A DNA stretch of 64,000 nucleotides from Rehmannia glutinosa (taxonomy: Eukaryota > Streptophyta > Magnoliopsida > Lamiales > Orobanchaceae): assembly GCA_016081115.2 (NCBI GenBank), contig JABTTQ020002611.1, forward strand, positions 1 through 64,000, in the 5' to 3' direction. Made by a program: the position numbers and the translations under genes. The notes beneath the pieces are model-generated. The model was not told the DNA's origin. It worked only from the letters and a program-made list of their open reading frames with translations, and did not search any database. This document shows, piece after piece, positions 46,670 through 57,226 of this stretch. How positions within the stretch are numbered: the first letter of the stretch is position 1; each line of letters begins with the position of its first letter.

Positions 46670-47460
46670 ACCCTCTACTTCCTATGATATTGTTATACAA
46701 AATGATTATAGTGATTTGCAAAATAATTTTGATGACCTTCAAAATGAATTCCAAAGTTTACTTGTTAAGTACAAAAATTTGAAAAATGATAAGGATAGTT
46801 TATTTACCTCCTATGAATCACTATCATGTGCTCACACCACCACTCTTGATAAGGTTAGAATCCTTGAAAAAGAAAATAGTACTCTTGTTGAGGATATTAA
46901 TTGCATGAAAAGGGATTTATTAAAATCCAACTTGAGTACCAATAAAATGACCAAGATTGTTGATGTTCATACTTGTGATAAATTCAAACAAGGACTTGGT
47001 CATAAGACTAGTGTTGTTAACTATGTGAAAAGAAATCCAGCCCTATGCATATTGGTCTTTATGCTCCAAAAATTACTACTTGTTTTTATTGTGGTAAAAC
47101 GGGTCACACGGTTAATACTTGTCAGGCTAGAAATAACTCTAATTATTATTGGAGACCTAAAAGTCTCAAAGCTAATCCCAAAGGACCCAAACACTTGAGG
47201 GTACCACAAAACAATGTCATATTAGGTACCTGGCGGAATAATAATCGAAGAAAACTCATACCGCCAAGAAGACATCAAATGACCATCCCGTTTGATCAAA
47301 GGAGAAGACGGCACCACAACGAATTTCCAAGAGAAAGACATTATCAACAATGGGAAGGACAAAATCCTTGGAAATGGAACAATCGGAGAAGCCATCATCA
47401 ACAAAATGATTTTCAAAGGGGAAGATATCATCAACAATGAGAACAGCACAACCCATGGAA
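46635..47460 (+). pseudogene. Copia gag, coiled coil, zinc knuckle and repeat tail
   Basis: The frame 46635-47198 begins with a coiled-coil segment (DLQNNFDDLQNEFQSLLVKY, then KVRILEKENSTLVEDIN). After a frameshift near 47045 it passes to 47045-47440, which holds an intact CCHC knuckle CFYCGKTGHTVNTC near 47090-47130. The tail is rich in Arg, His, Gln and Asn and contains an imperfect 29-codon repeat with units near 47321 and 47408 (...PWKWNN... and ...PWKWRN...). This is an RNA-binding nucleocapsid with an unusual tail. No pol frame follows. Confidence 0.8.
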
Positions 47461-47469
47461 ATGGCGAAA

Positions 47470-47946
47470 TTGGTAAACCGTATCTCCCTATTTAAATATG
47501 CATTTTATTTTTTATGCATGTTTTTATTTGTGTCTAAATTGCAAAATGAGTTTTCATAATTTTAAAATTAAGGTCTTCAGTATATATTTGTGGTTTTAAA
47601 TTTTTTGAAAAAGGAGACCTTGTATGATGCTTATATTAAACTCTTGTGTGTTTGCTTAGACTTAATTGTTTTATAATCTCTTATGGATTTTTATGGCATG
47701 AGCTTACTTGTGATATCTTTTATTGTTTTAGCCTACACTTGTATCATATTCGTTTTGTGCAATACTTCTTTAAGATATGTGTAGGATATATATTTCCTCA
47801 TCCTCTTCAAGAGATGATTAAACTATCGAGGTACGCTCATCATTGGTATTCATCCTATAGAATCGATATATTTTTTTGTCATATGCCTATGTGTTTGTCT
47901 TTCAAGTTATTTCAAAGTATTTCATATAAGTGCCATTAAGGATTTT
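47470..47946 (+). other. Non-coding tail of the truncated copia element
   Basis: AT-rich sequence after gag with no pol motif. A 97-codon frame (47646-47939) is rich in Phe, Tyr, His and Cys and has no recognised domain; it is likely chance. The stretch ends where the Tekay-type LTR starts. Confidence 0.5.
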
Positions 47947-50900
47947 TGTCACGCCCCAAACGGGACGCGACGAACGATCCACAACTTAAATACAATAACC
48001 AAACAGTCGAGACAAATATCAACGAGAACCCAATGAAACAAAGTCTAAATAGCAAACAGAATAAATATCAAGTACAAGTACAACTTAAAGTCTACAATCC
48101 ATCATCCAAATTACAACCCGAAAATCAACAAAATATAGTAACTTAAAGTCAAAGGGTCCTACGCCCTTTAGTTACAAACCCGAATAGAAAGAAATACAAT
48201 AGTCTAATGACAACAACATAAGAAAAGAGTCCAATCAACAACAAGAAGTAGTAAATCAAAGAAGCGGAGTACAAGGTCTCAATCCGAAGTGGTTTAGCAT
48301 CTTCAACGAAATCCTCATCTAAGGTTAGAAAATAGGTGGGGATGAGACGTAAATCTCGGTGGATGGGGTGATGGGTGTGCAAGTGTGGCGCAATATAGTT
48401 AATGTGAGAAAACAATTATATGAAAACGCGTGAGTATGATGCATGGATTCACACACACTTCGCAAGCGTCGTGATAAAATATTTAAATAATATACTTATA
48501 CGATTCACTTAAAACAGTTCATGGTCACAGGCACTATGTGATTCAATCAAGACAGGTAGGATTGCGTGCGGAAGTGTAACGCAATCCCAATGCAAGGCAA
48601 ATAATGGTTGCGTCACGGATTTGTAGCGGCAACCAATGCAACAGGTAGCGATTAAATGCGGAAATGTAACGCCAACCAAAAGCGGTCCGATAACTCGGAA
48701 TCGTGTGGATCGGGACAGCGATTCCTTCGTTCTTCCTTGTAACTCCCTCAAGTATGGTCCAAGACCGACACCTTATCGCTCCATAGGCAAAGACAAAATC
48801 CACAAAGTGGAGCTTGCAAGGCTCGGATCCGTCATAATCATGATTATACCTCAAGTACTACGACCCGCTTCCCTCGACAAACTCCGTCCCTCGATTCACG
48901 GGATTAGGGACGATGGGGCCGAAAAAGAGTGGAATAGCGGCCGAGCTGCCGGTTGCCCATCCCCGACGTATCCATTCGACGTTATTTCGACACACCAAGT
49001 TGACTCGGTAGGAATGTAATTACATGTACAAAAGGCGATCAATAACAAGCGATCAGTATTATTGATTCAGGGGAAGCGATTTTAGAAAGATTTTTGAAAA
49101 ACGCGAGTGGCAATTATGGCGTTGGTGGAGTATTTGGATGAAGATGATCATCGGAAGGATAAACAATATTCGATATCTTGAAAGATTAGGTGGAACATAA
49201 GTCCGTTAAAGATTCAAAATCGCAAGGCGGGAAGTCGCTCCGCGATCGGGTATTAATCGATCAAATTGATCCGATAAGTCAAGGGTTTTGAGAAAATAAA
49301 ATAATTTAATTAAATCTCCAAGTCAGAGGGTCTAGGACTATTTTAGTAAAAGAGAAAATAATTTGAGTTAGGTCCTTTATAAAAGAAAAATTGTAATTTA
49401 GCCCCGTTTTGTAAAACTAACACTTTTGGGGTTAAAAATTGAATAAATAAATATCCCGACTTTGAAAAATTAAGAGGTCAGTTCCTAAATTCTCCAAATT
49501 GTCCATAGATTCAGGTTTTTAAAATTTTGAAGTCGAGATTTTGTAAAATTCTCACATTGGCCCCAAATTTATAAAAATTGCCAATTCGGACCTTAAGTTT
49601 TAAAAATTCGGAACTCACAAACCGGAAGGGATTTTAATGTGATTCCAGTTTGAAAATGTCACTAAGGTTAGTAGGATATTGGGACAAAAGCAGTTTTTAA
49701 AAGAAATATGTGTAGGTCCTTTAACTTTTGAAAATATCATTTTTGTCCCATTTTGAAATAATTGCCTTTAAGGCTTTTAGGGGTCCAATTGTTATGAAAT
49801 TTGAACCTTGGGTCCAAAATATAATTAAGTTATAGTTAAGTTAGTATTTCCAGGTGCATGGGCTGCATAAGTCCTGGAAATTTTATTTGGGCCCTCAAGT
49901 TTAGTATTTTACACATTAGTCCTTCAATTTTAGTAAAATTGTTTTCCAAGCCCTAACCACTTGGATTTTTGGAATACTTTTAAAATATGTAATTACCAGT
50001 ACCTTAAGAGTAAAAATTTCAAATTTTAAAGTTTAGGTCTGGTGCAGTTTTAAAAATTGCAAAGTAGCCCTTAAACTTTCAAAATTTTACAATCTAGTCC
50101 TTGGGCTTTTCAAGGTTGATTTTATTTATCTTAAAACTCTTAAAACTTTATTAAAATGTCCAAAAGTCATTTTTGAACCTGAGTACAGTCCCAAATTTTG
50201 AAATTTGCAGTGGGGTCCTTTAACTTTCATTTTCTTGCAATTTAGTCCACCAACTTTCCATTTTTACATTTTTAAGTCCAAAATTGAAATTTAATCAATT
50301 ATGCTCGACTTTTGCAGGTTATAAGGCATCCAAACATAGATTTTAAATATCATACACATGCATGTCCAATACATAGAAGAATTCATCAATTAAAACATTA
50401 AATTGCACATGCATGCACCTAAAATTCAATAAATAGCAAATTTGAGCAACTCTTGAGAATTTTCATGACTTGTTACATAAAATTGACATGCAATACATAG
50501 ATTATATATATCTCAAGGCTCATGATCAAATTTTCTACATGCATTTAATCAAAACACCTAAAAGTTGGAAAATATTTTTCCACCCACCTTAAAATTGGAA
50601 ATTGTGAAAATAAATGTGTAATTTGGAGTTTTTAGTGAGAAGAAGGAGGATTTTTTGCTAGAGAATAAATGTGTTAAATGAAAATGAGATGAATTATTTG
50701 TGTAATGAGGCCATATGGCCGTCCACACCAAGGAGAGAGAGAGAAATTTTTGTTCAAATTTGTGTCTTGCATTTTGTCTCATGCATGGGAGACAATTTGA
50801 AGGTCAAAGGTATGGGCAAGACTTGGTTTGAATGGAATGTTGGAAGACTTCCAACATGTTGGCAAAAAAAATATTAAAGAAGTGATGTGAGAGAGGATGT

Positions 50901-51431
50901 GTATAATGTTTGAATTACTGGTATAATTATACACAAGATGACTAATATAAGGTGTAGGTGTACAAGAGTTGGATGATATTTTTACTCCAAAAATACCACC
51001 ACGGCCTTCCACTATAATGGCAATATGGTAATTCCATATTTTTTTTTTGTCCCAAATTTGATGATAATAGATGAAATATATCAATCTCCAAAATAATTTG
51101 TGATTTCCTTGATCACTTGTAAGTCTCATGATCACTTAATCTAAATCAAATTCTTAATTCTATAAGGTAAAAGTCTCTAAAATAAATAGTCTTTTAAAAT
51201 TCTAAGGTGACTAATAAATACAAAAATAGTAATAATGATCAATCAAGTGATCATAAATGAGGAATAGAATTAATAAAGATCATGATCACAAGTAATTAAA
51301 TAAAATGAAATAAAATATAAAATGTATATATTATTAATAAATACCCATCAAAATGACGCGGTAAAATAGTCGATCAAAAGTATAAACGACAATAAGGATC
51401 AATTAATAGCTTCGAAAAAATGGGCTTCACA
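47947..51431 (-). repeat. 3' LTR of the Tekay-type element
   Basis: On the minus strand starts TGTGAAGCCC at 51431, directly after the PPT, and ends GGGGCGTGACA at 47947. It aligns with 57227-59970 from the lower end up to about 50600. Between 49370 and 50290 it contains many degenerate repeats of the phrase 'ggtcctttaacttt' / 'tttagtcc'. Confidence 0.88.
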
Positions 51432-51442
51432 TCCTCCCTCAT
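51432..51442 (-). other. Polypurine tract of the Tekay-type element
   Basis: ATGAGGGAGGA on the minus strand abuts the LTR start TGTGAAG. Confidence 0.8.
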
Positions 51443-51469
51443 TAAAAGAATTTGGTCCCCAAATTCTCT

Positions 51470-51901
51470 TCAGAATAGTTCTGGATATTGATTCCTCATG
51501 TCTTCTTCCATCTCCCATGTTGCGTCTTCGTCTCGGTTGTGGTTCTGCCACACCACTTTAACCATCGGAATTTCTCTCTTACGCAACTGTCGTATCTGCT
51601 GATCAATGATCCGGATTGGCCTCTCGGTGTAGGATAGATTTTCCATTAGAGGAGGAGTATCTCGAGTGATGATATGCTCGGGATCTGGTTGATACTTCTT
51701 CAGTCTCGACACGTGGAATACATCGTGCATTCCCGCATATGGTGCTGGTAACTCAAGTTTGTAGGCTAACTTCCCGATCCTTTGTAAAATCTTGTAAGGT
51801 CCAACATATCTCGGACTCAACTTGCCTCCTTTCTTCGGATTGATCAATCCTTTCCGTGGTGAGAGTTTGAGAAATACTTCATCACCGACTTCAAATTCCA
51901 A
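51470..51901 (-). pseudogene. Integrase C-terminus with chromodomain-like end
   Basis: A 143-codon frame starts MEFEVGDEVFLKLSPRKG and continues with LSPRYVGPYKILQRIGKLAY, HDVFHVSRLKKYQPDP, IRQLRKREIPMVKVVWQNHN and EDATWEMEEDMRNQYPELF, ending at a proper stop 28 bases before the PPT. The GPY/F module binds DNA and the C-terminal chromodomain-like part directs chromovirus integration to heterochromatin. The frame is complete from its entry to the natural end of pol. Confidence 0.92.
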
Positions 51902-52559
51902 ATCCTTTCTTCTCTTGTCCGTGTAACTCTTTTGGCGACTCTGAGCTGTGCGAATCCGCTCCTGATAAGCTTGACCTTCTCCATGGCCTCCGAACTAAGT
52001 CGACCTTTGGAATCGAGGCGACTTTCGTTTCTCTTTGAGTCCATTGGTTATCAATCTCCCAAAGTGTAGTGGGATCTACATTTTCGCCCATACAATGCCT
52101 CGTAGGGTGCCATCCCAATCGTGGCCTGATAACCGTTATTGTAGGCGAACTCGGCTAATGGTAAGTGCGAATCCCAACTCCCTTGAAAATCCAATGTGCA
52201 AGCTCGCAAGATATCTTCAAGGGTTTGAATTGTTCGCTCATATCTTGCCCATCGGTTTGTGGATGTCTTCTTTGTCTTTGAAACTTAGCGAGGTACCCGA
52301 TTCCTCGTGCAAGCACTTCCAAAATCCGGAGACAAACCTCGGTCTCTCGTCGATTGGAACTCCATGCGGTCGAATGATTTCTCGGATATAAATCTGTGCA
52401 AGTTTCGCAAGCTATCAGTTTTCTTGATGGGTAAAAAGTGTGCGATTTGTCGGTTTGGTCTACAACTACCCAAATAGCATCATGGCCTCCTCCGGTCATT
52501 GGTAGATCCATCACGAAGTCCATCGTTATGTGTTCCCATTTCCACTCAGGAATTCTCAA
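51902..52559 (-). pseudogene. Integrase catalytic core
   Basis: On the minus strand from 52559: RIPEWKWEHITMDFVMDLP with the first catalytic Asp, then HDAIWVVVDQTDKS. Later in broken frames an 'RHPQTDGQ' text near 52250 marks the region of the third acidic residue. The second Asp region (SDRG) is out of frame. At least three frameshifts interrupt the core. The enzyme joins element DNA to the chromosome. Confidence 0.85.
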
Positions 52560-53009
52560 CGGTTGTAGTAAACCGGATGGTCGTTGGTGTTCTCGCTTTT
52601 ACTCGTTGACAAGTTAAACATCTCACAACGAACTCTGCCACCTGGTTTTTCATGTTTACCCACCAATAACTCATTTTCAAATCCTTATACATCTTGTTTC
52701 CTCCAGGATGTATAGTGTACTTTGAACGGTGTGCCTCTATTAGGATTTTATTCTTAATCTGCTCGTCATTCGGTACACACACTCGATTAGAAATCTGATA
52801 ACTCCATCTTCAGGTACTGAGAATTCTGATCTTTCTCCTTTAAGTATCTTCTCCTTCAGTTTTTGAAGATGTGTATCTTTCTCTTGTGCTTCTTTGATCT
52901 CTTTCAAGCAGATTGGGTTTGACTGAAATGTTGGCACATGAAATCGAGTATTGGTTCTCGTCATATTCAAATTGCTCGACTCTTCTAATGATTCCCACTC
53001 TCGAATCAT
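52560..53009 (-). pseudogene. Integrase zinc-binding domain and RNase H linker
   Basis: The frame 52782-52546 has EAHRSKYTIHPGGNKMYKDL and FVVRCLTCQRVKA, the H-x-H...C-x2-C zinc finger (H2C2) of gypsy integrases, all four ligands present. The upstream frame 53009-52740 reads LKEIKEAQEKDTHLQKLKEK, the usual linker after RNase H. A frameshift near 52760 separates them. Confidence 0.88.
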
Positions 53010-53560
53010 AAGTCCGCTAAGCTCGCCTTTTCGCTTAGAGCGTCTGCTACGACGTTAGCTTTAGGGATGGTATTGAATATCAAAGTGATAGTCCTCAATC
53101 AACTCCATCCATCTCCGTTGCCTCGCATTGAGGTCTTTCGAGAGAATAGGTACTTCAAGCTCTTATGGTCCGTGAAAACCGTGAATGTTGCTCCATAGAG
53201 ATAGTGTCTCCATTTCTTTAAAGCAAACACTATCGCTGCCAATTCCAGGTCATGAGTTGGATAATTGGCCTCATACGGCTTGAGCTTTCGTGAAGCATAA
53301 GCGATAATTTTTCCTTCCCCGCATGAGCACCGCTCCTAGTCCTTCTTTTGATGCATCACCGTAGACGACAAAGTTTTTTGTTCCCTTTGGAAGGGCTAAG
53401 ACTGAGTCGTAGTAAGTCATTTCTTGACTCTAAACTTGCCTCGCATTTGTCATTCCACTCAAATTTGACTTGCTTTGCAGGTTAGTCGAGTGAGTGGTCC
53501 GGCTATCTTGGAGAAGTCCTGGATAAATCTTCGATAATATCCGCCTAGTCCTAGGAAACT
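53010..53560 (-). pseudogene. RNase H domain of the Tekay-type element
   Basis: In changing minus-strand frames, texts matching gypsy RNase H are visible: VKFEWN-like near 53460, the LGAVL and HGEGKIIAYASRKLKPYE-type region near 53270-53330, NYPTHDLELAAIVFALK near 53210-53260 and the KYLFSKDLNARQRRW region near 53110-53150. No open frame is longer than 60 codons. The enzyme would remove template RNA. Confidence 0.75.
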
Positions 53561-54300
53561 CCCGATTTCTCGTTATAGACTCGGGTTGTTTCCATTCAAC
53601 CACCTGTTTGTACCTTCAAAGGATCTACCGCAATCCCAAGTGCGGATACTATGTGTCCCAAGAACGCGACTTCACTAAGCCAAATTTCGCACTTGCTGAA
53701 TTTGGCATACAACTTTTATGTTCTCGTAGTGTCTCTAAAACAATTTTTAGATGACGTTCGTGTCTTCTCTAGACTTAGAGTATACGAGTATGTCATCAAT
53801 GAATATCACTATGAATTGATCCAAATAAGGTTGGAAGACTCGATGCATCGGTCCATAAATCTTTGTTGGTGCATTCGCCGACAAAAGGCATTACTACAAA
53901 CTCGTAGTGTCCATATCGGGTTTGAAATGCAGTTTTGGAAATGTCTTCCTCGTGGATCTTCAGTTGGTAATATCCTTGTTGTAAATCAAACTTCGAGTAC
54001 ACCGTTTCTCCTTGAAGTTGATCAAATAGTTCGTCTATCCTTGGGAGGGGATATTTGTTCTTGATGGTCACGCTATTAAGACCACGATAATCTATACATA
54101 GTCTTAATGTACCATCCTTCTTTATGACGAACATCACATGTGCTCCCCACGGAGACGTACTCGGTCGGATAAATCCCACATCCATCAGTTTCTGTAATTG
54201 CGTTTTCAACTCTTGTAACTCAAGAGGAGCCATTCTATACGGTGTTCTAGCAATCGGGGCAGTCCCTGGCAACACCTCGATTGTGAACTCGACTTCCCTA
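53561..54300 (-). pseudogene. Reverse transcriptase of the Tekay-type element
   Basis: The frame 54554-53796 contains FIRPSTSPWGAHVMFVIKKD, LRLCIDYRGLNSVTIKNKYP, LPRIDELFDQLQGETVYSKF and TRYGHYEFVVMPF. A frameshift then falls exactly where GLTNAP is expected: the DNA has gtcggcg where ggtctgacg would code Gly-Leu-Thr. The catalytic VIFIDDILVYSKS follows near 53770-53815 in another frame. Downstream pieces of the thumb (GYYRRFIQDFSKIAGPLTRL near 53480-53550) are visible. Confidence 0.92.
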
Positions 54301-54870
54301 TCTGGAGGAATAGTGGTGAGTTCTTGTGGAAATACATCCGTATATTCTGATACTATAGGTACTTGGTTGATTTGTGTCTCAACCTTGGTTTTGTTAATTA
54401 CAAATGCCAAGTACCCCCGAGCCCCTCTAGTGATTGCCTTCCTCGCTTTCATTGCTGAAATGATTGAGGCAATCTTAACTCGTGCCCTTCCCGAAATTTC
54501 CACTTTGGGTTTTTCGGGTTCACATAGCTTAATGGACTTGTTATGGTAGTCCATTTGTGCATGGTGTGCGATAACTCAGTTCATCCCCAATATCACGTCG
54601 TATTCGGATATAGGTAATAAGATCAAATCGGCAGAAAATTTATCTCAAAGAATCTTAACTTCGCATGCATTATAAATAATATACATTTATCCGACTTGCA
54701 CCCATAGGAGTTGACACTTCTAAACATATAGGCATATGTTCCATGCATGCATGCGGTTTGTGGACAAAATGCGGTGCAACAAATGAATGCGTTGATCCAG
54801 GGTCGAACAATATTTTAGCATAGTGGTTAGATACTAGAAGTGTACCTTCCACCACATCCGTTGCCTCCGG
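54301..54870 (-). pseudogene. Aspartic protease of the Tekay-type element
   Basis: The frame 54855-54670 reads VEGTLLVSNHYAKILFDPG, then STHSFVAPHFV, the protease active site in which the usual D-S-G is D-P-G. After a stop the next frame has ARGYLAFVINKT and VSEYTDVFPQELTTIPPDREV, the linker to RT. The LIVLPMKEFDVILGMDWL-type segment is present in broken form near 54540-54610. The enzyme would cut the polyprotein; the Pro in the active site argues against activity. Confidence 0.85.
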
Positions 54871-55944
54871 AGCCTCTGTCCGGCTAGTGCAAAGCTGGAG
54901 CGGGCATCCTCGCCCGATTTCCGGCCATTTCCCGATTTACGTGGGCTGCGTGCTTAGTTCAATCATCGACTTCAGCAATCTTGTACTGGTCCGACATTAC
55001 TACACAAGCAAACACCTTCCTTGTTTACGCCAACTTGTGATTGTTGGCAGTATGTCCCGATTTACGGCAATGTGCACTCTCTTGACCCGCTTTCCTTGTA
55101 ATCGGTCTCTTTCCTTTATCTATTTTATTAATGGTCCTTTCAAACTTAGCAACGGTTTAGATGGTTGTCCCATGTTGTCCTCTTAAGACATTCGATGGCC
55201 TATTCTGCTGAACCGCCCAATACGGTTGATCCCGACTCAATGCGGAGAGCCGCTTTAGCGCCGCCGAGTAGGTTCCCGTTCAATCGCCAACAATGTTTTC
55301 AAGTTCCGTTTCAATCCTCGAGTGAACTTGTAAAGCTTATCCTCTTGAAGATCGATTGTCCCCAGAGCATACTTGGACAATCGGTGAAATTCGAACTCAG
55401 ATCGAGCTACGTCGATTCCCTTGCCTCAACTGTGAAATTCATCTCGGCGTGCTTCTTTCACTACCTCGTGGAATATACTGTTCATTGAACTCACCAAGAA
55501 ATTTCCCATGTTCGATTACTCGGTCCTATTCCCATCTCATTTCAACCGCCTCCACCGTCTCTAGCAGCCGATTCAGCATTTAAATACGTGAGTGTGACTC
55601 TCTGCTCATCGGAGTATTGAAGAGCATTGAAGATATTCTCGCCTTCTCTATCCGTTCTTGACTTTCACATCGTCCGGCTCTCCCAAGAAGGTTGGTGGGT
55701 CGAACCGCAGAATCGCTCCAACGTGCGATCATTCGCCTCTCTGGCGGGTTCGAGCACGGGGTTGAGGCTCTGCCTGTTGCCTCATAAAAACCAGTATTTG
55801 CTGTAAGGCTTGTGCGGTCAGATTGTCTCCTACAGCAGGTGGAGGAGGTGGTGGTAATTCCGGAGAGGGTACCCGATCCCTAGGTACATCATCGTCTCCT
55901 CGTGGAACGCGACGAGGTCTCCCACGTCCTCGATGTTCTGCCAT
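54871..55944 (-). pseudogene. Gag of the Tekay-type element
   Basis: Starts at 55944 with MAEHRGRGRPRRVPRGDDDV, a usual N-terminus for this lineage, then a proline run (ELPPPPPPAVG) and LTAQALQQILVFMRQQAE; this frame ends at 55729. The capsid region between 55730 and 55100 is broken in all frames. Near 55020-55080 the text HCRKSGHTANNH is a damaged zinc knuckle. Gag builds the particle and binds RNA. Confidence 0.75.
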
Positions 55945-57203
55945 TCTGTATCTTGAAGCGTTAGTTGCGATTCACGAGTAAATGAATACAATAATTATTC
56001 GCGTAAAGCAAGGAATGTCGCAGGGAAAGTAACATCAAACACAAGACACTGAATAAATAGCAAAAGGCATATCCATTAATGTAAAATTTGAATACACCCA
56101 AAGTACAACAACAAAATACTAAGTCAGATACATCGGAACCAAAAATACATCCGAATCTAGTACAAAAGAAAGTAAGGTACAACATCGAATACACGACTAC
56201 AACAACAAAAGTACAAACCGACAATCGCTAACTAATCGGTGAGATCGCCATCATCGTCCCTCGCAGCCTATGTCCATAATTGGGGCCGGGTCGGGCCGAG
56301 GTGGCGCTCAACCTCGGGCCAATCCACGAAGTCCAACCACCGCTCGAATCCCGAGCCTCATCGAGTGGAGCAGCCTCGAGTGCCTCGGCTCTCCAATGTC
56401 GATCGATCCTCCTCGGGATCCTCCTGTCGGTGTCGATGCGGGCTCCGCCTCGGGCGGTGGCAATGGGCCGAGCATTAGCCGCTAAAGTAGCCTCTAGTGC
56501 GGCGTCTCTCGAGCTAGGGCCTGTAAGGTCCTCTATGACATCATTTGCTTGATGAGGGTCTCCTCCAGTGCTCTCGACGGTGTCACGGGATAGGCGGCGT
56601 CAATCTCCCATTTCGGTGGCCGTTACTTGCCTCTCTTCATCTTCTCCCGCATGTTATCCAGGCGCTCTGGATACTCGTATTTGGTCCTCCCGCGCTCTTA
56701 TGGTGTTATTGCGGTCCTGTGATGACAAAGTGGGTCACTCGTTCTTCTCATCTTGGCTCATCGCCAAGCGCAGAGTCGTCCCTATTGCGTTGGCGCTCCG
56801 GGCTAGTTTACGTGGTCGCGCGTTCACTTTCCCGGTGCCAATGGAAATCATCGTGCCCACTAATATTCCCGCTCAAAGACGGCGTGGAATACATCCCACC
56901 CGTAGGCGGCGGCTCCATCCATCCCGATCAAACAAAACTAAGGCGGATCAGTCAAAGATAGAGGAAAGATAAGAAGAGAATAAGGAAGGATGAATAAGAA
57001 AAATCAGTCAAGAATCAACTAAGTCAAAACAAGTATGACTATGAAATCTCAAAGTGTGCGTTCTAACTTAGTTCAAATATCAATAAGACGGTTCTATGCC
57101 AATTTGAAATTGATTTCACACTTAATTGGTCAAGTCGCTGCATCGCTTCAAAACACGCATCGAGGGTCCTATCGGTCGGGTCGGTGTAAGTTTCCATCTT
57201 ACT
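55945..57203 (-). other. GC-rich leader with an upstream reading frame
   Basis: Between PBS and gag lie 1.26 kb, of which 56230-56900 is much richer in G+C than the rest of the window. On the minus strand a frame runs from about 56650 to 56222 with one stop near 56610. It codes for an Ala/Arg-rich polypeptide (ALEATLAANARPIATARGG, RIPRRIDRHWRAEALEAAP). No domain was recognised. It may be an accessory frame, captured DNA or an untranslated leader. Confidence 0.5.
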
Positions 57204-57220
57204 AGCCGAGCTCGATACCA
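57204..57220 (-). other. Primer-binding site with one base missing
   Basis: The minus strand reads TGGTATCGAGCTCGGCT. Compared with TGGTATCAGAGCTCGGCT at 42868-42885 the A of CAG is missing. The site lies 6 bases from the LTR end. Confidence 0.85.
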
Positions 57221-57226
57221 CTCTAA

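Larger units (their letters stand above)
44817..47946 (+). mobile_element. Ty1/copia element, 5' part only
   Basis: A complete LTR (44817-46140), a PBS and a gag gene are followed by about 450 bases of non-coding sequence. The element is then cut by a Tekay-type gypsy at 47947. No protease, integrase or RT is present before the cut. The LTR belongs to the same family as the one at 60474-61922. Confidence 0.8.

Noticed and set aside
48509..49019. Frames of 80-127 codons within the Tekay LTR
   Set aside because: They lie in the LTR on both strands, are not preserved in the same form in the other LTR (57768-58112) and have no motif.
56239..56972. Plus-strand frames of 71-138 codons in the GC-rich leader
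   Set aside because: GC-rich DNA has few stops in any frame; three overlapping frames are open here and none shows a family motif.
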